Part shown: positions 32,830 through 41,819 of the stretch, in pieces | Position numbering within the stretch: the first letter of the stretch is position 1 | Layout of the letters: every line of letters starts with the position of its first letter | DNA from: Herbidospora galbida | GTDB taxonomy: Bacteria > Actinomycetota > Actinomycetes > Streptosporangiales > Streptosporangiaceae | Assembly: GCF_005233835.1 (NCBI RefSeq) | Contig: NZ_SZQA01000001.1 | Span: 434,001-498,000 of the forward strand | Direction: 5' to 3' | DNA length: 64,000 nt | The notes under the pieces: model-generated | Seen by the model: only the letters and a program-made list of their open reading frames with translations | Database searches by the model: none | Told to the model about the DNA's origin: nothing | Program-made: the position numbers and the translations under genes

Positions 32830-34907
32830 ACGGCGACCACGCGGAACAGCACCGACCGGTCGACGTCGAGCGACGGGGCCTCCACCCGCAGCGCCCGGCC
32901 GGGCAGGGTGACGCCGGTGTGCTGCCACGGCGGCAGCACACCGCCGGGCACCGAGCCGGGATAGACCGCTTCGACCCGGTAGGTGCGGTCGTCGTCCAGG
33001 CCGGGAAAAGCGATGCGGCCCGGCGGCCAGACGGCGGGACGCTCGACCACGCTGAACGCGTAGAGGGCCTCGGAGCGGTCGGCCGCCACCACGCCCTCCA
33101 GCCGGAAGGCCGGGTCGGGGAGGTCGGCGTGCACGACGTCGCCCGAGTGCAGCAGCTCGCGGTGCTCCTTGTGGAAGGCCACCCAGCGGGCCAGCGCGGA
33201 CAGGGTCTCCGCGTCGGCGGTGAGCAGGTTGACCTCGACGCCCAGGTGCCCCCACAGCGCCTTCTCCGCGCGGTAGTCGAGGGGGTGGACGCGGTGGGTG
33301 GTGTGCGACTCGGCCGCGCCGATGTGGGTGCCCTGCATCTCCGGCGGGACCAGCAGTCCGGTCCAGCGCTGGATCTCCAGCCGTTCGTGCGGGTCGTTGC
33401 AGTCGCTGGGCCAGATCCGGTCGGCGAACTCCAGCACGCCGAGGTCGACCCGCCCGCCGCCGCTGGCGCACGACTCGATCTCCAGCCCGGGATGGGCGGC
33501 CTTGAGCCCGGCCATCAGCCGGTAGACCTGCTCGACCTGCCGCCGCACGCCCGGCCGCCGTCCGGCGTCGAGCAGGTAGCGGTTGTGGTCCCACTTGATG
33601 TACGCGATCTCCAGCGCCGCCACCAGCCCGCTGATCCGCTCGAACACGTACGCGTACGCCTCGGGGTGCCCGAGGTCGAGCACGTGCTGGTGGCGGGAGG
33701 GCAGGCCGGGGCCGTGGCCGGCCTCGAAGACCCAGTCGGGGTGCCGCCGGGCCAGGTCGGAGTCGAGGTTGACCATCTCGGGCTCGAACCAGAGCCCGAA
33801 GTCCATGCCGAGCTCGCGCACGCGGGCGGCCAGCGGCCCGAGCCCGTCGGGCCAGACGTCGGGGTCGACCGTCCAGTCGCCCAGCGAGGTGGTGTCGTCG
33901 CGGCGGCCGAGGAACCAGCCGTCGTCGAGCACGAACCGTTCCGCGCCCAGTTCCGCGCCGCGTTCGGCGAGCGCGACCAGGGTGTCGAGGTCGTGCCGGA
34001 AGTACACGGCCTCCCACGTGTTGAGCACCACGGGCCGGGGCGGCCTCGGGCGAGACCGCAGATGCCGGTGGAACCGCCCGGCCATCTCGTCGAGGCCGTC
34101 GCCCCACGATCCGTACTGCCAGCGGCTCTGGAACGACTCCCCCGGGCCGAGGACGACCTCCCCCGGCAGCAGCGCCTCACCGGCCGCCAGGTGGCGGGTG
34201 CCCGCCGGGGTCAGCTCGGCGGCGAGCACCTGGTTGCCGCTCCACGCCAGGTGGGTGGCCCACACGAGCCCCCGCCGGAACCCGAAGCCGCGCTCCCCTG
34301 CCGCCAGCAGCAGGGTGTGCTCCAGCCCCGGCTTGCCGCCGCGGGAGGCGCGCACCCACTCGCCGGCCTGGAACGGGCGCCGCTGCGGCACCCGCTCCAG
34401 CGCCCAGCGCCCGGTCAGGTCGAGGATCTCGGTCGCCTCCGGCGGCACCGGCAGCGCCAGCTCCAGAGAGCCGATCCGGTACGGCTCCGCCGCCTCGTTC
34501 ACCACCCGGGCCCGCTGCCGCACCAGCCCGCTGCCGGGAAGCACCTCGATCTCGACCTCGATCGCGAGCCCGAACTCGGGGTCACGGGCCGCGGAGCGCA
34601 GCACCGATCCGTCGACCGTGTGCCCGGCCTCCCGGAAGTACGGCGCCCATCGCCGCCCGTCGCTGTCGCCGACGATTCCCGGGCGGCCGAGCCAGCCCTC
34701 GTGGAGCTGCGGCAGCACCGGGACGGGCTGCGGGTAGGTGACGGCGCTGTCGCCGACGGCCGGCAGCGCGGCCCGCTGGAGGTCGGCCAGCGCGCCGGGC
34801 CCGAGGTCGCCGAGGTCGGGACCCCAGTGCAGGACGCGCGGCAGCCGCCCGCCGTCGACGGCGACCACCACACTGGTGCCGCCCGCGCGCAGGTGGATCG
34901 GGTTCAT
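32826..34907 (-). CDS. GH36 alpha-galactosidase
   Basis: The 693-residue enzyme has an N-terminal beta-sandwich, a catalytic barrel and a C-terminal sandwich. The nucleophile is Asp440 in IKWDHNRYLL and the acid/base is Asp502 in WPSDCNDPHE, with ESCASGGGR between them and FVLDDGWFLGRRDD earlier. There is no signal peptide, so it acts on imported oligosaccharides such as raffinose or melibiose. It starts five bases upstream of the permease-2 stop region in the importer operon and feeds galactose to the oxidative operon next door. Confidence 0.93.
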   Translation of the reverse strand: MNPIHLRAGGTSVVVAVDGGRLPRVLHWGPDLGDLGPGALADLQRAALPAVGDSAVTYPQPVPVLPQLHEGWLGRPGIVGDSDGRRWAPYFREAGHTVDGSVLRSAARDPEFGLAIEVEIEVLPGSGLVRQRARVVNEAAEPYRIGSLELALPVPPEATEILDLTGRWALERVPQRRPFQAGEWVRASRGGKPGLEHTLLLAAGERGFGFRRGLVWATHLAWSGNQVLAAELTPAGTRHLAAGEALLPGEVVLGPGESFQSRWQYGSWGDGLDEMAGRFHRHLRSRPRPPRPVVLNTWEAVYFRHDLDTLVALAERGAELGAERFVLDDGWFLGRRDDTTSLGDWTVDPDVWPDGLGPLAARVRELGMDFGLWFEPEMVNLDSDLARRHPDWVFEAGHGPGLPSRHQHVLDLGHPEAYAYVFERISGLVAALEIAYIKWDHNRYLLDAGRRPGVRRQVEQVYRLMAGLKAAHPGLEIESCASGGGRVDLGVLEFADRIWPSDCNDPHERLEIQRWTGLLVPPEMQGTHIGAAESHTTHRVHPLDYRAEKALWGHLGVEVNLLTADAETLSALARWVAFHKEHRELLHSGDVVHADLPDPAFRLEGVVAADRSEALYAFSVVERPAVWPPGRIAFPGLDDDRTYRVEAVYPGSVPGGVLPPWQHTGVTLPGRALRVEAPSLDVDRSVLFRVVAV

Positions 34908-34912
34908 GGTTC

Positions 34913-35731
34913 CTATCCTTTGAGTCCGCTGCTGGCGATGCCGCGGAAGAACTGGCGCTGCAGCAGCAGGAAGACGAGCACGAGCGGGATCGAGCAGACG
35001 AGCGCGCCCGCCATCAGCGTCGGGTAGTCGGTGCCGAACTGGCCCTGCAGCCCGGCCAGGCCGACCGGCAGCGGCCGGTTCTCGCCCGAGGGCGAGACGA
35101 TCAGCGGCCAGAGCAGGTCGTTCCAGGAGTAGAGGCCGGTCAGCACGGTCAGGGCGGCGAGGGTCGGCTTGGCCATCGGGAGCATGACGTACCAGAAGAC
35201 CTGGAAGGGGTTGGCGCCGTCGAGGCGGGCCGCCTCCTCGAAGTCCTGGGGCATGTTCATGAAGGCCTGGCGCATCAGGAAGGTCCCGAACGCCGAGAAC
35301 ATACCGGGGATCGCGAGGGCCGGCAGGGTGTCGAGCAGGCCGAAGTCGCGGATCAGGCCGTACTGGCCGATCAGGAAGAGCTGGCTCGGCACCATCAGCA
35401 TCGCCAGGAACAGCCCGAACAGCGCGTTCCTGCCGGGGAACGGCAGGCGCGCGAAGGCGTATCCGGCCAGGGCGGCGACCGCGACCTGGCCCACGACGCG
35501 CAGCACCAGCGAACCGGTGGAGACCGCGAACATCGACCAGAACGGCACCGTGGAGAAGAACGTCTCGAACGCGTGGAGGCTGAACTCCTCCGGCAGGATC
35601 GCCGGCGGGATCCTGGCCACCTCGGGGGTCGTCTTGAAGACGGTGAGGAGCTGCCAGACGAACGGCACGACCATGATCACGGAGGCGACGATCAGCAGCA
35701 GGTGGATCGGCCACGTGCGGCGCTCACCCAT
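34913..35731 (-). CDS. ABC sugar-transporter permease 2 (MalG type), galactoside importer
   Basis: The 272-residue protein has six membrane segments and the EAA loop MPQDFEEAARLDGANPFQVF. The C terminus is FFRGIASSGLKG. Its ATG overlaps the end of permease 1 by eight bases. The GH36 gene follows after five bases. No ATPase gene is encoded in the operon. Confidence 0.92.
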   Translation of the reverse strand: MGERRTWPIHLLLIVASVIMVVPFVWQLLTVFKTTPEVARIPPAILPEEFSLHAFETFFSTVPFWSMFAVSTGSLVLRVVGQVAVAALAGYAFARLPFPGRNALFGLFLAMLMVPSQLFLIGQYGLIRDFGLLDTLPALAIPGMFSAFGTFLMRQAFMNMPQDFEEAARLDGANPFQVFWYVMLPMAKPTLAALTVLTGLYSWNDLLWPLIVSPSGENRPLPVGLAGLQGQFGTDYPTLMAGALVCSIPLVLVFLLLQRQFFRGIASSGLKG

Positions 35732-36620
35732 AGAACACCCACGATCTCTGGAGCCGGAACTGGAGCGCCGTCGCGATCATGATCACGATCAGCAGCACGA
35801 TCGCGATCGCCGCGCCGTAGCCCTGCTGGAACTGGACGAACGCCTTCTCGTAGAACAGGTAGACGATCGTCTTGGAGTCGGCCAGCGCGGTGTTGTTCAC
35901 GCTGCGCAGCATGATGAAGATCAGGTCGAACATCTGGAGCGCGGCGATCACGGTGAGGATCGTCACGAAGAAGATGCTCGGGCTCAGCAGCGGCACGGTG
36001 ATGTGGACGAACTGCCGCACCCGGCCCGCGCCGTCGAGCGACGACGCCTCGTACACGGCCTTCGGGATCGCCTGCAGGCCCGCGCCGAGGATGATCAGGT
36101 TGATGCCCAGGCCCATCCAGATGCCGACGGCGGCGAAGGCGTAGATCGTGAACCGGGGGTCGGCCACCCAGAACTGACCGTCGATCCCGAACCACGACAG
36201 CACGTAGTTGAGCAGTCCGAAGTCGCCGTTGTAGATGAAGCGCCAGACCATGCCGACGGCCACCGGCAGCGTCACGACCGGCAGGAAGAACAGCACCCGG
36301 TAGACCGAGCGCCCCCGGCTCACCTGCTCGATCAGCGCGGCCAGCACCACCGCCAGCGGGATGCCGAGCAGCACGAGCACGGTGTAGAGCGCCGAGTTGC
36401 CGAACGCCTTCCACACCTCGCCGTCGCCGACGAGCTCGACGTAGTTGTCCAGGCCCGTGTACGTGGCGGGCCCGAAGGCCGGGACGTCCTGGAAGCTCTT
36501 GACGAACGTCGACAGGAACGGCCAGAGGTAGAGCGCGACCAGGCCGACGGTCGCGGGCGCGATGAACAGCAGCGCCCACCACACGCCCGGCCTGTTCGCG
36601 CTCCTCGCTGACGACCTCAT
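35724..36620 (-). CDS. ABC sugar-transporter permease 1 (MalF type), galactoside importer
   Basis: The 298-residue protein has six membrane segments and the EAA loop IPKAVYEASSLDGAGRVRQF. The start overlaps the stop of the binding-protein gene (ATGA). It pairs with permease 2 and the upstream lipoprotein. Confidence 0.92.
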   Translation of the reverse strand: MRSSARSANRPGVWWALLFIAPATVGLVALYLWPFLSTFVKSFQDVPAFGPATYTGLDNYVELVGDGEVWKAFGNSALYTVLVLLGIPLAVVLAALIEQVSRGRSVYRVLFFLPVVTLPVAVGMVWRFIYNGDFGLLNYVLSWFGIDGQFWVADPRFTIYAFAAVGIWMGLGINLIILGAGLQAIPKAVYEASSLDGAGRVRQFVHITVPLLSPSIFFVTILTVIAALQMFDLIFIMLRSVNNTALADSKTIVYLFYEKAFVQFQQGYGAAIAIVLLIVIMIATALQFRLQRSWVFYG

Positions 36621-37873
36621 TGCTTGGCGAGCACCTGGTCGACGGCGGTCTGGTACTCCTTGGCCGCCTCTTCGACGGGCTTGGCGCCGTCCCAGGCCGG
36701 GGCCAGGTACTGCGCCGCCAGGCCCTGCCACTCGGCGGTGTTGCCGGCGACCGGGAGCGGCACGCTGTATTCGACGGCGTCGATGAAGACCTGGAGCTTG
36801 AACTCCGGCATCGAGTCGAGCCACGGCTGCTGGGTGCCCTTGTAGGCCGGGAGCACGGTGCCGGTGGCCGCCTGGATCTCCGCCGCCTTGGTGCCGCCGA
36901 GGAAGGCCAGGAACTTCTTCAGCTCCTCGGGGTGCTTGCTGCCGGCGTAGCCGGCGTTGCCGATGCCGCTGGTGACGGTGGCGCGCTTGACGCCCTGCGG
37001 CAGCGGGGCGACGTCGACCTTGCCCTTCAGGTCGGCGTTCTTGTGGAAGCGCAGCGCCCAGTAGGCGCCGGAGAAGTACATGGCGACCTTCTGGCTCTCG
37101 AACATCGACACCGCCTCGGTGTCGGAGAGCTGCTTCAGCGTCGGCGAGGCGCCGGCCTTCTGGAGGTCGGTCCAGAACTTCAGCCCGGCGACGGCCTCGG
37201 GGCCGGCGAAGTCGGAGGCGGTGCCGTCCGGCTTGATGATGCTGCCGCCCGCCTGGAGGATCGTGTTGTAGTAGCCGCCCTGCGCGTCGATCGGGGCGGC
37301 GATGCCCCACACGCCCTTGGCCGGGTCGGTCAGTTTCTTGGCGGCGTCCTGCACCTGCTGCCAGCCCCACGTGTCGTCGGGGTACTTGACGCCCGCCGCG
37401 TCGAACAGCGCCTTGTTGTACCAGATGCCGTTGGTGTCGAAGTCCTTCGGCAGGGCGAAGATCTTGCCCTCGTACGTGTACGAGTCGGACACGGCCTTGG
37501 GGTAGGCGGTCATGTCGATCCCGGCGGTCTTCACCGTGTCGGACAGGTCGATCAGCGCGCCGCCCTTGGCGTACTCGCGGAAGTGGTCGGCGAGCATCCA
37601 GAAGGCGTCCGGCGCGGTGCCGCCCGCCGCGCCGACCTGGAGGGTCGACCAGTACTCGGGCCAGGGCAGCGTCTGCACCTTGACCGTGATGTTCGGGTTC
37701 TCCTTGTGGAACTCGGCCGCGATCTGCTCCATCGCGGGGGCCTGGTCCTCGCTCCAGTTCGCGTACGTGAGGGTGACCTTCCCGTCCGACGGGGCCGCGT
37801 CCGATGAACCGCTGGAGCAGGCGGTGAGCAGGGTCGCCGCCGCGGCCAGGACGGCCGTCCAGGTGTGTCTCAT
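36617..37873 (-). CDS. ABC transporter sugar-binding lipoprotein, galactoside importer
   Basis: The 418-residue protein has a Sec lipoprotein signal with lipobox LLTACSS, so Cys19 is lipidated. The family-1 solute-binding fold shows LTYANWSEDQAPAMEQIAAEF and a late ELKKFLAFLGGTKAAEI segment. I chose ATG 37873 because AAGAGG lies seven bases before it; an ATG at 37888 in frame is less likely. Context with GH97 and GH36 enzymes suggests an alpha-galactoside ligand. Confidence 0.92.
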   Translation of the reverse strand: MRHTWTAVLAAAATLLTACSSGSSDAAPSDGKVTLTYANWSEDQAPAMEQIAAEFHKENPNITVKVQTLPWPEYWSTLQVGAAGGTAPDAFWMLADHFREYAKGGALIDLSDTVKTAGIDMTAYPKAVSDSYTYEGKIFALPKDFDTNGIWYNKALFDAAGVKYPDDTWGWQQVQDAAKKLTDPAKGVWGIAAPIDAQGGYYNTILQAGGSIIKPDGTASDFAGPEAVAGLKFWTDLQKAGASPTLKQLSDTEAVSMFESQKVAMYFSGAYWALRFHKNADLKGKVDVAPLPQGVKRATVTSGIGNAGYAGSKHPEELKKFLAFLGGTKAAEIQAATGTVLPAYKGTQQPWLDSMPEFKLQVFIDAVEYSVPLPVAGNTAEWQGLAAQYLAPAWDGAKPVEEAAKEYQTAVDQVLAKQ

Positions 37874-37884
37874 GTCGTACCTCT

Positions 37885-40308
37885 TCATTTGGTGCAGGGG
37901 GGTTGGTGAACGTGGACGATGAGGTCGACCCAGTCGACGTGCGCGGACTCCGATCCCGAGGGGCCGCCGCGCAGGAGGAGCGTGCGGACGCCCGAGACGT
38001 CCAGGTCGAAGGGGACGACCGGCTGACCGGCGGCGACGTCGGCGGTGAAGATCTCCCTGCCGTCGGCGAGCACGGCGACCACGGCCCGGCCCGCCGACTC
38101 GTCGTCGACGCCGACCGCGCCGGTGAGGCGGGCGGCGCGGCCGCCCAGGTGGAAGCGGGCCTCCGATGGAGGGGCGGTGCCGAGGCCCCGGGCGAACTCC
38201 CGCCCGGCCACCCGCAGCGGGCCGCCGTCGCGGGGGTTGCCGCCGCCGTTGGACTGGTCGCGCTCGACCGGGCCGTCGGCGTTGACGAAGGCGATCATCG
38301 GCAGGTCGGAGAGGGCGTGCTGGCCCTCGGTCAGCGGGCTGATCACGCGGGTGTGCGCGACGACCGGGACGCCGTCGTCGCCGTCGCGCTCGACGGTGAC
38401 CACGCCGAGCCGCCCGGGAAGCAGGCCGCGTGCGCGGACCAGCCATTCCGTGTCGGTACGCCGCTCGGCGGTCCACCCCGGGGGCGGGCGCAACCGGTCG
38501 CCGGGGCCGGTGACGAGCGTGGTGGTGCCGTCGGCGGCCGACTCGGCGATCGCGACGGCCTCCGGCGGGGTCAGCCGGGGCCGGGACCGGGCGCGGAAGA
38601 GCTCCGTCCCGGCCGGGGCGACGATCGCGGCGAACCCGCCGTCACGGGCGACCGGGACGTCGAAGCTCCCCGTGGCCTTGGTGTCGGTGAGGTCGTCGCC
38701 GACGATCCACACCTGGGCGTCCGGTCCCGCGATGGTGTCGAGGGGCACGTGGATCGTGCGGGCCTCGCCGGTGGCGATGCCGCCGACGAACCAGCGGTCA
38801 CCGGCCCGGCGGGCGACGACGGCGTGGGTGTCGGGGTCGCCCGCCAGCAGGACGGTCTCGTCCCAGGCGGGGGCCAGCTCCGCGAGGAACCGGGCGGCGG
38901 CGGGGCGGGAGGCGTAGGCGTCGACGTGGTCGGCGAAGTGGGTGATCCCGCACTCGAAGACCACCGCGAGGCCCAGCTCGTGGCCGTCGCCGGTGGTCCG
39001 GCCGGCCGCCCCGAAGGCCACCGGGGTGGCGTCCATCGCGCCGACGATGTTGCGGGTGAAGGGCTGGATGACGTTGTGGGAGGCGGTGAGCGCCTGGTTC
39101 TCGAAGAACACGTAGTATTCCGCGCCCCTGATGGCCTCGTAGCCGATGACCTGGGGGAAGGTGCGGGCCCAGCCGCGCGGGACGACCGAGCCGTGAAAGT
39201 TGACCATGAGGCCGAGCCGGGCCGACTCGGTGAGGATCGTGTCGTACCAGCGGTAGCGGTCCTTCGACTCCGACTCCATGAAGTCGACCTTGATCCCGGC
39301 CACCCCCCACGACCGCCACAGCGCGAGTCTGCGCAGGTCCTCGGGGCTGTTGAGGTCACGCCAGATGGTCCAGAGGTGGACCTGGACACCCCGCAGGCTC
39401 GCGTACGCGACGATCTCCGGGACCCAGGTCTCCTCCCAGCCGCAGTCGATGAGCAGGTGTTCCCAGCCCAGGTCGGCGGCGACGTCCACGAAATGCTGCT
39501 GCTTGGCGAGCTGCGCGCCGGAGTAGAAGTCCGACCACCACGACCAGGCCGCCCGGCCCGGCCGCACCCACTCGGCCGCCTCCAGCTCGGGCGCGGCGGC
39601 CGGGGCCAGTTCCTCGACGAACAGCGAGGAGACCAGTTCGGCCAGGCTCCCGACGAGGAGGACCCGCCACGGCGTCACGACGCCCCGGGTGACTTCGACG
39701 GTCTCGTCGGCGAGGGTGACGCGGAGGGCGCCGTCCCAGCGCAGGTGCGCCCCGGCGAACCGGCCGTCGATGCCCGACTCGGTGATCAGCAGGTGGGCGT
39801 CCGCGTCGAGGCGGGTGAGGAACGGCAGGCCGTAGGCGCCTTCGGCCAGATCGGCGGTGTCGACGCCGTAGCGAGGGGTCTCGTACCAGGTCTGGTAGTC
39901 GAGCACCCAGTTCCGCGACCCGGCGGGCAGCGGCACGGTGGTGTGGTCGGCGGTGATCTCGGCGACGCCGTCGAGGAGGGGCAGCGCGTAGCGGACGGCG
40001 ACCCCGTGGGGGCCGGTGCGCACGATCGCCTGCCAGACCACGCCTTCCTCCCGGAAGGTGTGGACGGTCTCCTGGTGCTCGTACTCGTGCGAGCCGGTCG
40101 CCTTGCCCGACCGGAGCGTGAACCGGTCGCGGACCACGCGGTGGGTGAGGTTCACCTGCTCCGGGGCCACGCCCAGCCGCAGGCCGCCGAGGGAGAAGCC
40201 GAGCGCGACCCCGTCCACGACCGTCGCCGCGCCGCGGCCCACGGTCAGCCGCACCCCCTCGCCGGTGATCCCGATCAGGGCGCGGGTGCCATTCGTCTCG
40301 TCGCTCAC
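37885..40308 (-). CDS. GH97 glycosidase (alpha-galactosidase type) with C-terminal NPCBM-like domain
   Basis: The 807-residue protein has a GH97 N-terminal sandwich, a barrel (YQTWYETPRYGV, HLLIDCGWEETW, GIKVDFMESESKDRY, GYEAIRGAEYY) and a C-terminal sandwich. Asp342 in KVDFMES sits where retaining GH97 alpha-galactosidases have the nucleophile; inverting GH97 alpha-glucosidases lack it. A final ~130-residue NPCBM/F5-8-type module (REFARGLGTAPPSEARFHLGG to HVDWVDLIVHV) may bind carbohydrate. No signal peptide is seen, unusual for GH97. The GTG start follows GGAGAAGG. It is the first gene of the importer operon. Confidence 0.85.
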   Translation of the reverse strand: MSDETNGTRALIGITGEGVRLTVGRGAATVVDGVALGFSLGGLRLGVAPEQVNLTHRVVRDRFTLRSGKATGSHEYEHQETVHTFREEGVVWQAIVRTGPHGVAVRYALPLLDGVAEITADHTTVPLPAGSRNWVLDYQTWYETPRYGVDTADLAEGAYGLPFLTRLDADAHLLITESGIDGRFAGAHLRWDGALRVTLADETVEVTRGVVTPWRVLLVGSLAELVSSLFVEELAPAAAPELEAAEWVRPGRAAWSWWSDFYSGAQLAKQQHFVDVAADLGWEHLLIDCGWEETWVPEIVAYASLRGVQVHLWTIWRDLNSPEDLRRLALWRSWGVAGIKVDFMESESKDRYRWYDTILTESARLGLMVNFHGSVVPRGWARTFPQVIGYEAIRGAEYYVFFENQALTASHNVIQPFTRNIVGAMDATPVAFGAAGRTTGDGHELGLAVVFECGITHFADHVDAYASRPAAARFLAELAPAWDETVLLAGDPDTHAVVARRAGDRWFVGGIATGEARTIHVPLDTIAGPDAQVWIVGDDLTDTKATGSFDVPVARDGGFAAIVAPAGTELFRARSRPRLTPPEAVAIAESAADGTTTLVTGPGDRLRPPPGWTAERRTDTEWLVRARGLLPGRLGVVTVERDGDDGVPVVAHTRVISPLTEGQHALSDLPMIAFVNADGPVERDQSNGGGNPRDGGPLRVAGREFARGLGTAPPSEARFHLGGRAARLTGAVGVDDESAGRAVVAVLADGREIFTADVAAGQPVVPFDLDVSGVRTLLLRGGPSGSESAHVDWVDLIVHVHQPPCTK

Positions 40309-40480
40309 ACCTTCTCCATCGCTGCTTCTCCTCAGACCACGGCCGAGCATAAGTCCAGGTCGGCAGCGGTGTGCCGCCAGAGCCGCCCGTTGGGGCCGAC
40401 CGCCTCACTAGACATATGAACGTGGGTGAGGAAGAAACTACGGGTGCGCTGAGCGTGGCCGGAATGGTGGAACCGTGCGA

Positions 40481-41083
40481 TCAGATGGACGATCCGACGA
40501 TCCGGCGGCCGAGCAGGGCGTACCAGATCATGACGGGCAGGTGCAGGGCGTAGCCCGCCTGCTCCAGTGCCGGCGAGGGGCCCGCGAGCCCGGTCGTCCA
40601 GGGAAGGGCGACGGCGGCCAGCCCCGACAGGGCCGCGAGCGCGCCCGCCGACCGCAGCCACCGGGGCAGCGGCAGCAGGGCCGCACCGGCGACGGTCGCG
40701 GCGGTCCACAGCAGCCCGGCGAGGTTGACCGTCCACTTGGCGGTGAGCAGGACGGGCAGCGCCGCGCCGGGATCGTCGGTGAGCTGGGTGACCGCGAGGT
40801 TGCCCGCGTCGTGCAGCAGCCCGGCCAGCCCGGCGGCGGCCAGCAGGCCGCCCGGGAGCCCGGCCAGGGCGAGCCCGGCGGCGGTCAGCGCCAGCCAGCC
40901 GAGCAGATCGAGGGCCAGCGAGGCGAGGTGCAGGCCGGTCTGGTCGTGTACGGCGCGGAGCGTGGCGTCGAGATCGGCGGGATTCAGGGTCAACCCCGAT
41001 GGCGCGGCCACCGCGACTCCGGCGACCATGGCGATGAACGAGGACAGCAGCAGGACTCCGGCGAGCCTGGACAGGTCGGTCAT
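40481..41083 (-). CDS. Multi-pass membrane protein of unknown function
   Basis: The 200-residue, Leu/Ala-rich protein has about six hydrophobic segments (LAGVLLLSSFIAMVAGVAVAA, LALDLLGWLALTAAGLALAG and others). No named family is recognised. The promoter at 41090-41121 has a long spacer like those activated by MerR-type regulators, and the MerR gene starts 40 bp away in the other direction. The ATG at 41083 would be at the transcript start. It may be a small-molecule tolerance or export protein. Confidence 0.7.
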   Translation of the reverse strand: MTDLSRLAGVLLLSSFIAMVAGVAVAAPSGLTLNPADLDATLRAVHDQTGLHLASLALDLLGWLALTAAGLALAGLPGGLLAAAGLAGLLHDAGNLAVTQLTDDPGAALPVLLTAKWTVNLAGLLWTAATVAGAALLPLPRWLRSAGALAALSGLAAVALPWTTGLAGPSPALEQAGYALHLPVMIWYALLGRRIVGSSI

Positions 41084-41089
41084 GCCGGG

Positions 41090-41121
41090 ACGGTAGAACC
41101 CTGACGCACGGACAAGGTCAA
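41090..41121 (-). promoter_or_regulatory. MerR-type promoter with long spacer
   Basis: Read leftward, TTGACC (41121-41116) is followed after 20 bases by TACCGT (41095-41090). Between them CCTTG and CAGGG form an imperfect dyad. A 19-20 base spacer is the hallmark of promoters twisted open by MerR-family activators. The predicted transcript starts at the membrane-protein ATG. Confidence 0.5.
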
Positions 41122-41123
41122 GC

Positions 41124-41819
41124 ATGTGGCGAATCGGGCGGCTGGCCCGCATGGCGGGGGTGTCAGAACGCACCCTGCGCCACTACGACAGAACGGGTCT
41201 GCTACGGCCCGCCGCCGTCGACCACCTCACCGGCTACCGCTGGTACGGCGTCGCCGAGCTGTCCCGCCTCGAACGTATCCGCGCCCTGCAACGCCTCGGC
41301 CTGCCGCTGCGCGACATCGCCGACCTGCTCGACGCCCCCGAGACCGAGACCCGGCGGGCCGTCGCCGAGACCCTCGAACGCCTCCGCGCCGACCTCGCCG
41401 CCCTGACCGCCACGGCCGCCGAGGCGGAGCACTACCTCGCCGAGCCCCTGACGGTCGTCCCCCGGCCCGCGACCGCCGCGGCCCGCCGCCTGAAGGTACG
41501 CCGGCTCGACGCGGCCCACCCCTCCGAGCTGGCCGGCCTGTGCCAGGCGACCCTGCTGACCTGGCTCGACGGCCCCTTCGCCGCCGCCGTGGCCGACGAG
41601 GGCGGCGAACCGCTCACCCTTCCGGCCCGCCAGGTGGTCAGGGCGGTGGTGCCCACGCCCGAGGGCGTGGTGCGGGCGGGCCACGACCTGTTCACCTGGC
41701 TCGACCGTCACGGTTTCAGGGTGGCGGGGCCCGCGCTGGAGGAGCACCTGCTGGACGAATCGGGCGGCCACGCCGTGGTGCTCGACATCCCGGTCGGCGA
41801 GCGGTCAGCCGTCGAGTAG
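41124..41819 (+). CDS. MerR-family transcriptional regulator
   Basis: The 231-residue protein opens with the MerR HTH: MWRIGRLARMAGVSERTLRHYDRTGLL and the wing GYRWYGVAELSRLERIRALQRLGLPLRDIADLL. A dimer coiled coil follows (ETRRAVAETLERLRADLAALTATAAEAEHYL), and the C-terminal ~110 residues form an effector domain resembling GyrI-like ligand-binding domains. It is divergent from the membrane-protein gene. Its last 15 bases overlap the PucR-like gene on the other strand. Confidence 0.9.
   Translation: MWRIGRLARMAGVSERTLRHYDRTGLLRPAAVDHLTGYRWYGVAELSRLERIRALQRLGLPLRDIADLLDAPETETRRAVAETLERLRADLAALTATAAEAEHYLAEPLTVVPRPATAAARRLKVRRLDAAHPSELAGLCQATLLTWLDGPFAAAVADEGGEPLTLPARQVVRAVVPTPEGVVRAGHDLFTWLDRHGFRVAGPALEEHLLDESGGHAVVLDIPVGERSAVE

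Noticed and set aside
31920-35027. Forward frame of 1035 codons over AraC and GH36 genes
   Set aside because: Arg/Pro/Gly-rich composition and overlap with two clear genes show it is a shadow frame.
37903-40419. Forward frame of 838 codons opposite the GH97 gene
   Set aside because: Antisense shadow; the GH97 motifs on the other strand are unambiguous.
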